DNA of 64,000 nt from Oenanthe sinensis (Eukaryota; Streptophyta; Magnoliopsida; Apiales; Apiaceae): contig JAPMAC010000209.1 in NCBI GenBank assembly GCA_028671895.1, positions 22,590,501 to 22,654,500 on the forward strand. The letters run 5' to 3'. This document shows positions 21,451 through 33,307 of the stretch, piece by piece. The position numbers and the translations under genes are program-made. Below the pieces are notes generated by a model, which made no database searches, had not been told where the DNA came from, and saw only the letters and a program-made list of their open reading frames with translations. Position 1 is the first letter of the stretch. Every line of letters starts with the position of its first letter.

Positions 21451-23315
21451 TACGTGTATAAATAAGATGATTTGGTTACGTGTTTAACAGTTTTTCAATA
21501 TATTCAAGTATGTATATAATCTGCCATGCATATATGTTGATACTGCCTTCGGATGAGATTTAATATGCATGTTGTCATGTTGATGTATGATTAAAACTGT
21601 TACATAATGTGTATCTGGTTATTCATATGATGAGTACATAGATGATGATACTAGCATGTTAATGATTTGCCATGACTGATTTATATGCCCTATTGCGATT
21701 TGTATATATTATGCATGTGGGTCTGTTCGTATGATGATATAAACTGGTGGACAGATTGTGTTGGACATGATCTGTTAACTAGGATATAATCAGTATATAT
21801 ATGATACATGCTTCTGAAATTGTATAAGATGCAGTGGAGAAAAGACCAACAGATATGATCTGTAGTTCAGAAATTGATGATTTCTGAATAGGACTGGTCT
21901 TCGAAAATAAAAAATTTCTGAGCTGACCTGGCAGCTCGATCCCAGCTGGGGGCTGCCGCCCCCAGACCCCGCCCGGGGGCTGCCGCCCCCGGACCCCCGC
22001 AATATTTTTCATGTTCCTTTTGTGTACTTGAGCATGGTGCTAGTTATGGCCTTTAGACCCCTAGATTAATGGTTTTGGTTTTATAAATATGACTTGCATG
22101 TCATTTTCTTCAATTTAGTAATTGTTTAACCTCGAATGTAACTCGAGTTTTCTTATGTAAGTACATTAGTATAGGTTGTATTCAATTATTCCATGTAATG
22201 TACTTGAAGATTGAATGATGATCCAAGAAGAGGAGCAGGCACCCATGGATACAAGAAGAATGAAGACATGTAATTGTATTTATATTTTATCACCATAAAT
22301 TGACCTTGATCATTTCATTCGCTCGAAAGGATCACATACGAAAGGGGCCATAACCAAGCATGTTTACATATTGCACTTTACATATTGATGTATGAATGTT
22401 AGTGTAGAATAGTTAATGATGCATGCTTTAATTAGATTAATCATGTATGTGTGTATTAGATACGACACCCATGCCATGCTTGTTTAAACAAGATAAAATC
22501 TGTAACGACTCAAGACATTAAAATTGAACAAACGATCATGAGATTCTTGTGTTTATGAAACATGGTATTGAATATGAATTTTCATTTTTCTGATATGGGG
22601 AGATTTTGTCAACAACGGATTATTAATTTAATCTGTAAGAAAGTTGGGTTTTAAGTAAGACCGCTTGTGACTTCTCCGACGATCTGCAAATCAAACCATT
22701 GACGAATATTGAAATGGATTATTTAATCAAGGAAAAAATGAGAATCTCTTTATGATGGGATCATGATCGTTAAATAATAAATCCCTAAATAAATATTAAG
22801 TTAATATAGATGCCTTCAAATGTTTATACACATTAAGATCTAGATTGAGAAGGAGTGTATTTGCCAAAGTAAAGTGCATTTATCAATCATGGGAAAATGT
22901 GATAAGTAATTGTACTTTGTTTATTAAACATTGGGTCTAACTTAACTAAATCATCACAATAGGATTGTGGGTTTAGAGGCATAGAGTTTGGTGAGATTTA
23001 TTGGATAAATGTGTACAAAGGGTTGTTCCACCAAACTATCCAAGAGTTATATTTGATATAATTGACAAATGTTGTCTACCTAAATAGTCGTGTTTTGGGT
23101 GTATTAGCCAACGCTATCTTGAAACATGGATGAAATACGGATCTTGGCTCACTAGAAAGATTTGATGAAATACTTTCCGAATTAATAGTTAGGGCTATTG
23201 ATTTGAATAAAATAGTGGGAGATATATATTATGAATGTATATGATAATCACTTGAACATAATTAAAATTCTACAAACTAACTAAATTTATGCATTTTATC
23301 ATTGTAGATATTTAA
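21451..23315 (+). other. Long untranslated leader of copy B-plus
   Basis: About 1.87 kb between the PBS and the gag ATG. This is unusually long for a copia element. It contains two GC-rich hairpins (21947-21992). The last ~1 kb (22290-23315) is shared with copy B-minus. No conserved ORF is visible. Confidence 0.7.
21947..21992 (+). ncRNA. Twin GC-rich hairpins in the leader RNA of copy B-plus
   Basis: Two adjacent perfect stem-loops with the same TGCC loop. At 21947-21964 the stem is TGGGGGC with GCCCCCA (7 bp). At 21973-21992 the stem is CCGGGGGC with GCCCCCGG (8 bp). They stand out in an otherwise AT-rich leader. Placement in the genomic RNA leader suits a dimerisation/packaging or translation-control element. 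The structure is seen in the sequence; the role is inferred. Confidence 0.65.
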
Positions 23316-24180
23316 ATGGCAAACAATACAAATACTTTCTCCGTACGAGCAACCCTTGAGAAGGACAAGCTGACAAGAACTAACTTCCTTGATTAGTATA
23401 GAAATTTGAGGATTGTCCTCATGCATGAGCGTAAGCTCCACGTCATTGAAATTCCTTCTCCTGCTCCTCCTGCTGAGAATGCAACTCGCACTTAACAAAA
23501 TGCTTATCAGAAGCATATTGATGATGCGACTGATGTGGCATGTCTCATGCTAGGAACCATGAGTGCTGAGCTTCAAAAACAACATAAGCATATGGATGCT
23601 TATGAGATGATTGAACACCTTCAAAGGATGTTTGAAGGACAGGCTCGTCCAGAAAGGTTTGACACGAGCAAAACACTGTACGCTTGGAAGCAGGGAGAGC
23701 GGGAACCTTTTCAACCACATGTTCTGAAGATGATAGGTTATATTGAGTATCTTGATACTTTGGGTTTCCCGATTGGTCGAGAAGCTTAGATTGACTTAAT
23801 CTTACAATCTTTGAGCAGTAACTACACTCATTTTGTTATGAACTACAATATGAATGAGATAGACAAAACACCTACTGAATTGTTAGCTATGTTGCGAACT
23901 ACTGAAACCAAAATGAAAAAGGCCGAACCTGCTCCCATATTGATGGTGAACAAGAAAGGTAAGGCTAAAGGGAAAGGTAAATGGAAGGGAAAGAAGAAGA
24001 TCAGATCTGATTCTACTCATAAGCCAAAGGCTAATCCCAAACAGGCTTTAAAGCTTAAGGGTGTTGTTGCAAAGGGTGATTGTCACTACTGTGGTAAACC
24101 AGGTCATCTGAAAAGAAACTGTCATGCTTATTTGGAAGATCTGAAGAAGAAGAAGGCTGGTCAAGCTTCTGATTCAGGTA
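23316..24180 (+). pseudogene. Copia copy B-plus gag with zinc knuckle
   Basis: ATG at 23316 after the leader (MANN start). All of gag lies in one frame, interrupted by three stops (near 23394, 23493 and 23787). The capsid core includes MLGTMSAELQKQHKH and ILQSLSSNYTHFVMNYN. A basic stretch KGKAKGKGKWKGKKK precedes an intact CCHC knuckle, CHYCGKPGHLKRNC, near 24080-24125. It is better preserved than copy B-minus because it has no frameshift. The lineage within Ty1/copia is not assigned; it is clearly not the Sirevirus type. Confidence 0.9.
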
Positions 24181-25810
24181 TTTATGTTATAGAGGTCAAT
24201 TTGTCTACTTCTACATCATGGGTATTGGATACTGGATGTGGTTCTCACATTTGTATAAATGTGCAAGAACTACAAAGGAGTAGGACTTTGGCTAAGGGAG
24301 AGGTCGACCTACAAGTTGGCAATGGAGCAAAGGTTGCTGCTTTGGCTGTAGGGACTTATCATTTATCGTTGCTCACTGGGCTTATTTTAGAACTTGAGAA
24401 TTGTTTTTACGTGCCTGCAATTTGCAGAAACATTATTTCAGTTTCTTGTTTGGACAAGAAAGGTTTTGCTTTTTCAATTCAAAACAATTGTTGTTCCTTT
24501 TCTTTGAATAATGTTGCCTATGGGGTTGCACGTTTGTTTAACGGTTTATATGTTCTTGATCTAGACACTCCTATCTATAATGTGAATAACAAACGACTTA
24601 AGACTAATGACTCAAATGAAACATACCTTTGGCACTGTCGTTTAGGCCATATAAATGAGAAGCGCATTTCTAAGTTACATAAAGATGGATACTTGGATAA
24701 GTTTGATTTTGAATCATACGAAACATGTGAACCCTGTCTCATTGGAAAAATGACTAAAGCTCATTTTACTAAGAAAGGTGAAAGAGCCACTGAACGATTA
24801 GAACTAATACATAGTGATGTATGTGGTCCTATGCGTACTATGGCAAGAGGTGGCTTTTACTACTTCATCACGTTTACTGATGATTTCAGTAGATATGGAT
24901 ATGTGTATCTTATGAAGAACAAATCCGATTCTTTCGAAAAGTTCAAAGAATACAAAGCTGAAGTAGAAAAGCAGACTAGAAGAAGTATTAAGACTCTACG
25001 ATCTGATCGTGGGGGAAAATACTTAAGCCATGAATTTAAGAGTTTCTTAAAAGAGTGTGGTATCGTATCACAACTCACTCCTCCCGGAACACCACAATGG
25101 AATGGAGTTTCTGAGAGGAGAAATCGTACCTTGTTGGACATGGTGTGATCGATGATTAGTCATGCAGATCTTCCAATTAGTTTCTGGGGCTACGCCCTGG
25201 AGACGGCTGCTTATGCACTTAACCGAGTTCCTACTAAAATGGTTCAGAAGACTCCATATGAGATATGGACTAAGAAATGTCATGGCATGTCATTTATGAA
25301 AATATGGGGATGTGAAGCGTTTGTGAAACGTTTGACTTCTGACAAGCTAGGACCTAAATCAGACAAATGTAACTTTGTGGGATACCCAATTGAAACAAAG
25401 GGTTATTCATTCTATAATCCTTCCGAGAACAAAGTGTTTGTTGCTCGAACTGCAGTTTTTCTTGAAAGAGAAATGCTTTCGAAGAAAAATAGTGGGAGGA
25501 TAATAGATCTCGATGAAGTTTGAGGCCCACAAGATAATATTGAACCAATTGAGGAACTTGAGCAGGATGTACAAGAACACAACACTGCTCAAGAAACACA
25601 GGTTGTTCGTAGGTCTAGTAGGATTCGCCATGAGCCTGAGAGATATTGTGGATTTCTCTTAACTCAAGATGGTGATGTGATGCTTATCGACGAAGATGAG
25701 CCTATCACCTACCAAGACGCTATGAACACTCCAGAATCCAAGAGATGGCTGGATGCCATGAAATCTGAGATGGAATCCATGTATACTAATCAAGTATGGA
25801 CTTTGGTTGA
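24181..25810 (+). pseudogene. Copia copy B-plus pol: protease, integrase, start of RT
   Basis: Continues in the gag frame. Protease SWVLDTGCGSHIC is near 24217-24255. GAG-pre-integrase WHCRLGHINEKR...CEPCLIGKM is near 24630-24750. The integrase core has D in HSDVCGP, D in RSDRGGKYLS and E in GVSERRNR, the last two 35 residues apart. Stops at 25147 (TGA after LLDMV) and about 25521 (TGA after LDEV). The RT begins ESKRWLDAMKSEMESMY and ends at WTLVD where the E2 LTR starts (25811). Both stops fit C-to-T decay of arginine CGA codons, comparing with copy B-minus at the first site. Confidence 0.9.
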
Positions 25811-26600
25811 TGTTTTCCCAGTTGCACAAGTAGAAGGGGGGTTGAATACTTGTGTGTCTTTTCTGCCTGATTTAAAATCAACTCAATAGCAATAAACAGA
25901 TATGAATTAAGAAAAAAGATAAAACACAAAGATATGAATAAGTACTGTTTGTATTATTGATTTGTAAATACAAAACTCTCCCAGGGTGTACACAAACCCT
26001 AGCAGCTTCTCTGTGTTTATCACAGCAACTCTCTCTATTTCTATGCACTCACAAAGTTTCACTCTGACAAATTATGCTTCGACTTCCACACTTTTACAAT
26101 TAGGTTACATAGAGTTTATATAGAGAGCTGCCTATCAGCTAATAACAGAAAGATAAATTACAATAGGAATAGAATTGCTAATTATTAGCTGACAGTTTCC
26201 TTCTGTAATTCTCCTTCCTTGTTTTTATAGCATATCTGCAATATCTTTGGCTTTATCTTCGAAGACTTCCCTTATCTGTGATCATCTTCTAAATTTAGCT
26301 TTAACTTTATAGACTCTGAATGCTTCAGACTATGCCAGACTATAGACTCTGATCATTTGTAGACTCTGACAGATCTTAGACTCCGATAGTCTATAGACTC
26401 TGATCACCTTCCAGACTCTGATCTTCATGCAGACTCTGATTTTACTTTCTGTAGAAATTCTTCTAAGTACAAATAACATGAATGTTGACTATCTAGACTC
26501 TGATTATACATTTCAGAGACTAGAAAGATATATTGCAAATAAACTAAGCTAACTCCTGTTCTAGAATTTTGTACATCATCAAATGAATATATTCCCAACA
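25811..26600 (-). repeat. 3' LTR of Sirevirus-like element E2 (790 bp)
   Basis: Plus-strand ends TGTTTTCCCA and TTCCCAACA. The U5-side signature GGGGGGTTGAATACTTG is near 25835. The adjacent polypurine tract (26601-26610) puts the sense on the minus strand. It interrupts copy B-plus RT; the five bases before it are GTTGA. At least seven copies of AGACTCTGA lie in 26300-26510. The matching 5' LTR is absent. Confidence 0.85.
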
Positions 26601-26611
26601 ATCTCCCCCTA
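26601..26611 (-). other. Polypurine tract of E2
   Basis: On the minus strand this reads AGGGGGAGAT directly abutting the LTR start TGTTGGGAA. The same AGGGGGAGAT tract abuts the 3' LTR of element N at 46700-46709. It primes plus-strand DNA synthesis. Confidence 0.85.
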
Positions 26612-26725
26612 TTTATGCTTTATAAAATGTAAGCATAAATCCAGGTTTGATGATGTCAAAACTAAAGAATAAAACACTCAATCTAGAACAGTATGAAAGA
26701 ATTATAAAGAAAAAAGAATTACTTC

Positions 26726-29700
26726 TTAATTGATCCTCTCAAAGGCTGGATTATTCTTCAAAAATGAATTGAGCATATTGTCCTCCACAATTGCAAGAGC
26801 TTCACCAACAAATGTCTTCAATTTCTTCATTTCTTCACTTGAACATTTGATTTGACAGTAAGCTGCTCTCAGATCATTTGCACTGTTTTCTTGATCTTTC
26901 AAGTCCTTCAACATTAGAACACTAACTTTCCCACTCATAGGCTGAAACCCAAAGTAATGACCCACACCTTCTTAAAATTTAATCTATTTTTCTTCCAATG
27001 GCATGACTTGATCATTTCCCTCAGTATCAACATATTTTAAGGAAAATTTGCCCATTTGTCGATTTGCCTGTTTGTGCAAAGTTAGATTTCTATCAATCTC
27101 CTTGAACCATTTGTGTGTGACAGCCTCTTTGCTCTTGTTAACTTCATAAGAAATTTGAAGAATAAATCTAATATACTGCAATTCCTCAGCCTGTTGAAAA
27201 ATATGAAGTTTGATTAACTGATCCATCTAGCTGATCCATCTTCAAAAAAATAAACCAGCATCTTATTCTTCACCTTTTATGTGCCTCCCTGTCCTCCTTG
27301 CATCTTTCTTTCATAAACATTATAAACAATTTGAGCAGATACCACTTTGTTTAAGTGCTTCTGTGTGATCTTCTCAAACTGCCTATTTGTCAAGGATTGA
27401 GGATCCCTGGTTAGAGTAGATGTTCTGTCAATGTCAGATTCTTCAAAACCTCCAAGACCTGTCTTCTTTTTAGCTCTCAATTACATATTTGATTGACTGC
27501 ACTTCCAGTATGAAAGTTCTTGAGTTTCACCAGAGTCTGTTTTCTTTCTTTGTTTATCAGAGTCTAACTTAGACTCTGATTTCCCATGTCCAGTCCCTGA
27601 CTGATGTGGTTGAGATTTGTGTAATACAGCCACTCCAGAATGCTTGAGTGATACATCACCAGGACCCCTAGGACCATGAGAACTATCTCCATCATCACCA
27701 TCTCTCCTCCTTTTAAATCCCCTTTTATCATCTCTGCATGTATCATCCTTATTTCTCCTGGAGGAAGATTCACCTCTCTTCTCCCCCTTTTTGACATCAT
27801 CAAAACTAGTAACAGCCAACAGAATCTGTTCAAGAACAGTGGAGATATTGGCATGTGTTGCAATGACAGAATCAACCTTGGTGGTTAAATCAGAGACTGT
27901 TGATTGGAGAGAAGCTTGTGTAGAGGTGATAGCAGCAAGAGCATCCTTGAAAGCGACCTCTTTGGATAATTGAACGGAGTGAATTCGATCAAATTTGGTA
28001 CTTAGCAGAGAAGTAGTATTGTCAACACCAGTAAGTTTGGTTTGAATATGAGAGATGTCTTTGACCACACTAGCCAATTGTTTAGCAACACTCTCTGTCT
28101 CAGCTTTAACATCCATATCCAAGGCTTGATCTTCTTCACTGGGATAGTGACCCTGTTCCTAAAGATAGGATTTTTTCTGAAAAGCTTTCAGTCTCTCAGA
28201 CTGATGAATCTCCAAAATACAGGCAAAAGAATCTTTATCAGTGATGCCTCTTTTCTGTGCAGACTCCCAAGACTGAGGAAAGACTTGATCAAAGTAGACA
28301 AAAGAAGGTTGAATGGGATCATCATCTTCAAAAGTGCATTCCTCAGCAACAGGCTCAAGCTTTATAATATGAGATGTAGACTCTGGTTGTGGTGTAGACT
28401 CTGAAACTGTAAACGGAACTATAGACCCTGACTCCTCCTAAGAGTTATCAGAGACTGTAGACTCTGGAAGTCTAGCCCTTATAGGCATGATCAAAAGTGG
28501 TTCTTCTGACTTCAATGTTGCAACCTCAGGTAAGTTGACAGGATTATCCACCAAAGCCTCCATGACTCTATCTGCTCTCCTAGCTAAAGAATCCACCAGA
28601 TGATGTTGTGGTCTCTGTGTAAATGACTTCTGAGCAGCAAGAGCCTCCTCCTTTTTACCAATCTGCATAATCAAACAAAGTGAATTTTCATCCATCCCCT
28701 GCTCCAACTCATTGGACCAACTCTTTGGAAAATCTTGATCCCAATAAGTAAAGCTAGGTTCAGGATACCCTAATCTCTCAGTCTCACACTGGGGTTGGGC
28801 ACTCACTCTCTCAATCTCACTCAGGCTCTCTACAACCTTTTCTACCTCTCCTTTTGCCCGGACCAGTGCCAGCCTCTCAGATATTTTTTCAATCATTTGG
28901 ACAGGTGCACTCAAGAAGCCTACAGAAGAGGGGTTGAGAGATAAAGAGTGTACTTCAATACCTGAACCACCTTGATGGAGGGGAACCCCTTCATAAGTCT
29001 GAAGGCTAGGGGTTTCCACCAAGGGGTGAGCAGCAACAGATTCTGAACCCTTACAATCATCTTCTTGCTTTTCAGAGTCTGTTGGCTCCAGTATTCCAGT
29101 CTGAGGGTCTACTCTAGACTCTGACTGCTTCAGTATGACTTCATTAGAAGCCAGAGTCTGAGTGTCACCATCTTGGACTGTTTGTGCATGAGACTCCCCC
29201 TCAAGGTGGATAGACTCTGATAGACAAGGATGGAAAAGTACTTCTTGGGCATCCATCAGAGTCTGTCCTCCCATATCACTGGGGTTCTCATCAGCAGTTT
29301 GTTGAGTTGCCAAGGAAGGCCTTACAGCATACTCCCCTGCCCCACTATCACCCAACCTCTGACTAGGTGGTTCTTGTGTGGGTGAGGCAGACTGAGCATC
29401 ATTATCACTAGTCACCACTGGTGCACTAGTCCCATCCTCCAACTGCCTAGCATCACCTGCTACCTCCTGTGGTTCTACCATAGTTAATGCATCCAAGTGA
29501 CCATTGAAAAAAATCCTGGCATGGAGTGCATAGATGGCCTGGGCAAAAGTCATGTGAAAGGAATCCTGCAGTTCCCTTGTTAGTTTCTGATAATGTGAGC
29601 CCTTGAGTTGATCCAATCTACTTTCATAGGTTGGATAAATGTATTTGTTGGCCACCTTTCCTACATTTTGGACAAGAAAATCAACCACCTTTCTTAAAAG

Positions 29701-31614
29701 AGGCTGAATAGTGGAAATCCAATCAATATCTATCCTGTAAGTAATTCCTTGATCCCAAATTGCTTCATAGTCAAAAACTGGTTGCTCAATCTCAATTTCC
29801 AACTCAGCAACAAACTCTGATTCTCTTCTTTTGTAGATCTTATGCTTTTTAGGCTTCTTTGTGATTTTTGGTTCAGAGTCTGGCACTCCTAGTGCTTTGA
29901 GAACTTCAGTTGTTCTGCCTTCTATGAGCCCGACTGCTTTTTCTTGTAATGAAGAGTTAAATAGGTAGTTGTATAGATTTTTGACCACATCCTGTGCAGA
30001 CAGTTGTAGCTCCTGTTCCATTCTCTTCCTTAGGGTCTCATAGGTTGAAAGAAAATCCAAGACTTGAGATTTAGTCTGATACTGTTCTGGATATTCTACT
30101 GATTCCACCAAAGGATGTAGGAATAGCAACACCTCATCACTTAGAGTAAGGATTTCATCAATAAGACATGAGGCTGCATCCAATGGCATTCCTTCTCAAA
30201 ATGTCCCCTGATCAGAGTCTAAAGGCAGTCTAGACTCTGACTCAACATTAGTCTCCTGTTCAGGTAATTTCTTGCTTTCAGAGTCTGGCCCTGCAGGAGC
30301 CTTGGGAGCATCTGTTTCCTGCAAAACAGGGTCAGTAATAGGAGTAGGCTTGTGTGTGTGTGCAGAATAAGCCTTCCTTAATCTTCTGTATTTTTTAGCA
30401 AAAGATTTCTCAAGAGATGTAGTTTGAGCATCTTGAGGTGCATTCCTAGGTTGGTCAGAGTCTGTAGCCTTTTCAGAGACTACAGACTTGGCTTGAAGGA
30501 TAGAATCAAGTGTATCATGACCTTTCTTTAACAAAGAAAGGCCTTCAACAACTTGCTTCTCTAGAGGGTTGAGCTCCTCATCACTGTGCTCGTCTATAAG
30601 CCTAGTTTGAACCAATTTTCTCATCTTTACAACTGGTGCCTGTTGAGAGACACCAGAGGTTGGTTTCTTTTTGGATTTTGGTTTGGAAGATTGTATCTTT
30701 GAAGGGGATTGGGTGACTTGGGTAGGTGCAGGGGGGCTCTCCATTACTTGTTCCTGCACCATGTCACCACCAAAAAATGAAGCATTGTAGATAGAAGGTT
30801 TTTAGGTTGAGAGTTTTACCTTCATTACCTGTGGATAAGTCATAGCAGGTAGACTCTTCTTCTTGTCATCAATTCTCTTAATATCAGAGAATATCCTCAT
30901 TTGCTGTCTGTATGCCTGCACACAGCAATCATCTGCCAACTTGGTTGACATGTCAGGAATGAAGTGATTGAGAAGAATCATAAGAAATCTATGATATTAG
31001 ACTTTCTTCCTCCCCTCATGCACATTATTTAATTTTGCTCCCATTTGAGTGAGCAACATATCACCAGTGTTGATTACTCTATCAAATAGGAGACTGTGAC
31101 CAATTTGATAAGTAATAGCAGTAATAGCATCAAATCCACTACAATTACCAGTAAAACACTTAGCAATTTGATCAAAGAAAAAGGACCATTCTTTTCTCAA
31201 ATAAGGCCTAGTTAACTTACTCATGTTTTCTAAACTACCAGAATAACATAGTGATTTAAACATATCTTTAATTTCAGCATCAGAAACAGTTTCATCAAAA
31301 GGTTGTTTGACAGGTAATTTAAACACAGAATTAATAACATCAGCAGTAACATCAAATGTAAAATCACCAAAGGTAAACATTATTTTACCTGGTTGATCCT
31401 GAGAAGGATCAACTACCTTTGCAGAGCTCCAGGCTTGTGACACAGCATCCATGTGAATGACTGGTGATGCCTTGAGAATGTAGTGTAGCTCGGATTGCTC
31501 CAAGAAATCCATCACAGGGTAGTAGTCAGTGTCTACCCCTTTCTTTTCTCCAAGGGCGGCAAATGTGAAAGCAATTGCCTTGGGTCCCCTCATGACAGTT
31601 GAGATAGCAGCCAT
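26726..31614 (-). pseudogene. Very long degenerate ORF downstream of pol in E2 (env-like position)
   Basis: From ATG at 31614 (MAAISTVMRGPK) the minus strand stays in one frame to 27277, about 1,446 codons, broken by about seven stops (30997, ~30800, 30196, 28438, ~28160, 27481, 27277). After one frameshift near 27250, coding-like sequence continues to a stop at 26726. The N-terminal ~210 residues look globular (FLEQSELHYILKASP, LTRPYLRKEWSFFFDQIAKC). The middle is rich in S, E, P and T, with basic clusters and recurring ESR/DSD residues encoded by the AGAGTCT motif. The C-terminal third is helical/coiled-coil-like. I see no clear signal peptide or membrane helix. It is in the same frame as pol but separated from it by ~460 bases with stops. 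It occupies the position of Sirevirus env-like genes; similar downstream ORFs exist in asterid retrotransposons (recollection). Function unknown. Confidence 0.75.
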
Positions 31615-32073
31615 TGAAGTTGTTGTTAATTGAAAGTGATGAATACGCTTGAAGAAAGTTGCTAGGGTTCGTAAAGAGCTCTGTGAATAGTTCTGCCTTA
31701 GAAATTGATTGCAATAAACAAGTGAGTAAAATGTATGAAAATCTTCTATTTTGCTTGAATTGCTAACAATACACACGAGTCTACAGTCTATCTCCAGTCA
31801 AAAACAACTGTTACCGCATATTTCAAGTCACTTGAACAATTTAAACACGATCAGAGTCTGTAGGCGTGAATTTGAACCGTTCCGGAGTCTAGGCAATAAT
31901 TGTTTTTCAGAGTCTACAGACTAGTCAGAGTCTACAGACTCGTCAGAGTCTAAAAACTAGACTCTGTCAAGATAAAGTACCAATAAAAATTTTACAAAAA
32001 TAATTAATTATAATGTGTTACAACCAGAATTATAATTAAAGTACATACCTTGTTGCTTGTAATTTGTAATCAC
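31615..32073 (-). promoter_or_regulatory. Spacer between E2 pol and the long ORF, with AGAGTCT cluster
   Basis: About 460 bases with stops in all frames on the sense strand. Between 31850 and 31975 there are at least six copies of the AGAGTCTA/AGACTCTG motif in both orientations, some forming inverted pairs (AGAGTCTACAGACT). The same motif is repeated in the E2 LTR. A promoter or enhancer for the downstream ORF is a reasonable guess but unproven. Confidence 0.45.
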
Positions 32074-32878
32074 TTACATGTTTAACATACCTAATTCACC
32101 TACTAGTCTAAGAAAGGTAGACTCATCAAGTAGTTTTGTCAAAATGTCTGCAATCTGTTTGTCAGTTGGAACATAGTGAAGTGTCACAGTACCATTTTCA
32201 ACATGTTCTCTAATAAAATGATACCTGACATCAATGTGCTTTGTTCTGGAATGTTGGACTGGATTCTCTGCAATTTTAATAGCACTTGTATTATCACAAT
32301 ACATAGGAATATTTGAGAATGTTAGTCCATAATCAAGTAATTGATTTCTTATCCACAGAATTTGAGCACAACAACTTCCAGCGACAATGTATTCAGCCTC
32401 AGCTGTTGAGGTTGATACAGTCTGTTATTTCTTGCTAAACCAAGAAATTAATCTGTTGCCAAGAAACTGGCACTGACCTGTTGTGCTTTTCCTGTCTACT
32501 TTGCATCCTGCATAGTCAGAATCTGAATAGCCAATTAATGAAAAATCTGACTCTCTAGGATACCAAAGTCCAAGATTTTGTGCCCCCTTGAGATATCTAA
32601 AAATTCTTTTTACAGCTATTAAATGTGATTCTCCGGGGTCAGCTTGAAATCTAGCACACAGACAAGTTGCAAACATTATATCTGGTCTACTAGCAGTTAA
32701 ATATAATAATGAGCCAATCATATCTCTGTAGTTAGTGTTGTCAACTTTCTTACCCTTTGGGTCAGAGTCTAGCTGAGTGGCTGTTGACATGGGAGTTTTA
32801 TCAGTTGCAGAATCTTACATATTAAACTTCTTCAATAGTTCTTTTACATACTGTGAGATACAGCCTTTTCTATAGGTT
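32074..32878 (-). pseudogene. E2 pol C-terminus: RT end and RNase H
   Basis: Minus-strand Sirevirus-like pol, open in one frame except for stops near 32421 and 32813. Motifs: YLTASRPDIMFATCLCARFQ, the RNase H DSDYAGCKVDRKSTTG, AEAEYI in the segment between the two open pieces, and CDNTSAIKIAENPVQHSRTK, ending VGELGMLNM with TAA at 32074. The sequence upstream of about 32878 is unrelated, so E2 lacks its 5' LTR, gag, integrase and most of RT. The same motifs occur in the intact pol at 48872-52108. Confidence 0.9.
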
Positions 32879-33302
32879 TTGATTAATTTTGTCTTAATGC
32901 TAAGTGTAAATTAAATTAGGGTTAGGAAGTTACTAATTAATATAGCAATCCTCTCTTAGGTTATTCGAAGTGACAGTCAACGAGTGGAAAGTCAAATCTG
33001 GTCAAACTGTTTTATAAATGAAACAAAATGATTTTCTCTTGACATATAATTAGATAAGATTTATCAAAATAATGATAAAATCAAATCTAGTTTAAATATG
33101 TCATAATTTGAGGCAAAGACTGAAGATGAATAAATACTGTATTTTTGACACTGCTTTTACGAGATAGAAAATATATTATTAAATAAAAAGAGTGTCCGTT
33201 TTAAAGGTTTTCAAGGGAATATATTTTGAATATATTTTATAAATATATTTGTTCAAATATATATAATCAGTAGGTACATGTTTAGTAGTGTATACACCTT
33301 GC
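32879..33302 (+). other. Unassigned AT-rich DNA, probably the start of element H LTR
   Basis: This sequence lies between the E2 truncation point and the solo LTR. Removing the solo LTR and one TTTCT joins it to 35205 onward, so it belongs to the same element as 35205-37439. I could not identify the LTR start (no clear TG terminus with a flanking repeat). No genes. Confidence 0.45.
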
Positions 33303-33307
33303 TTTCT
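33303..33307. other. Target site duplication TTTCT (left copy)
   Basis: TTTCT is present immediately before the solo LTR and again at 35205-35209 immediately after it, a perfect five-base duplication. Confidence 0.88.

Noticed and set aside
26601..26725. tRNA or small RNA gene near the E2 polypurine tract
   Set aside because: No cloverleaf or A/B box seen; it is the short untranslated end of the element.
27564..27875. 103-codon minus-strand frame overlapping the long E2 ORF
   Set aside because: It is an alternate-frame shadow, and the main frame gives a continuous protein with its neighbours.
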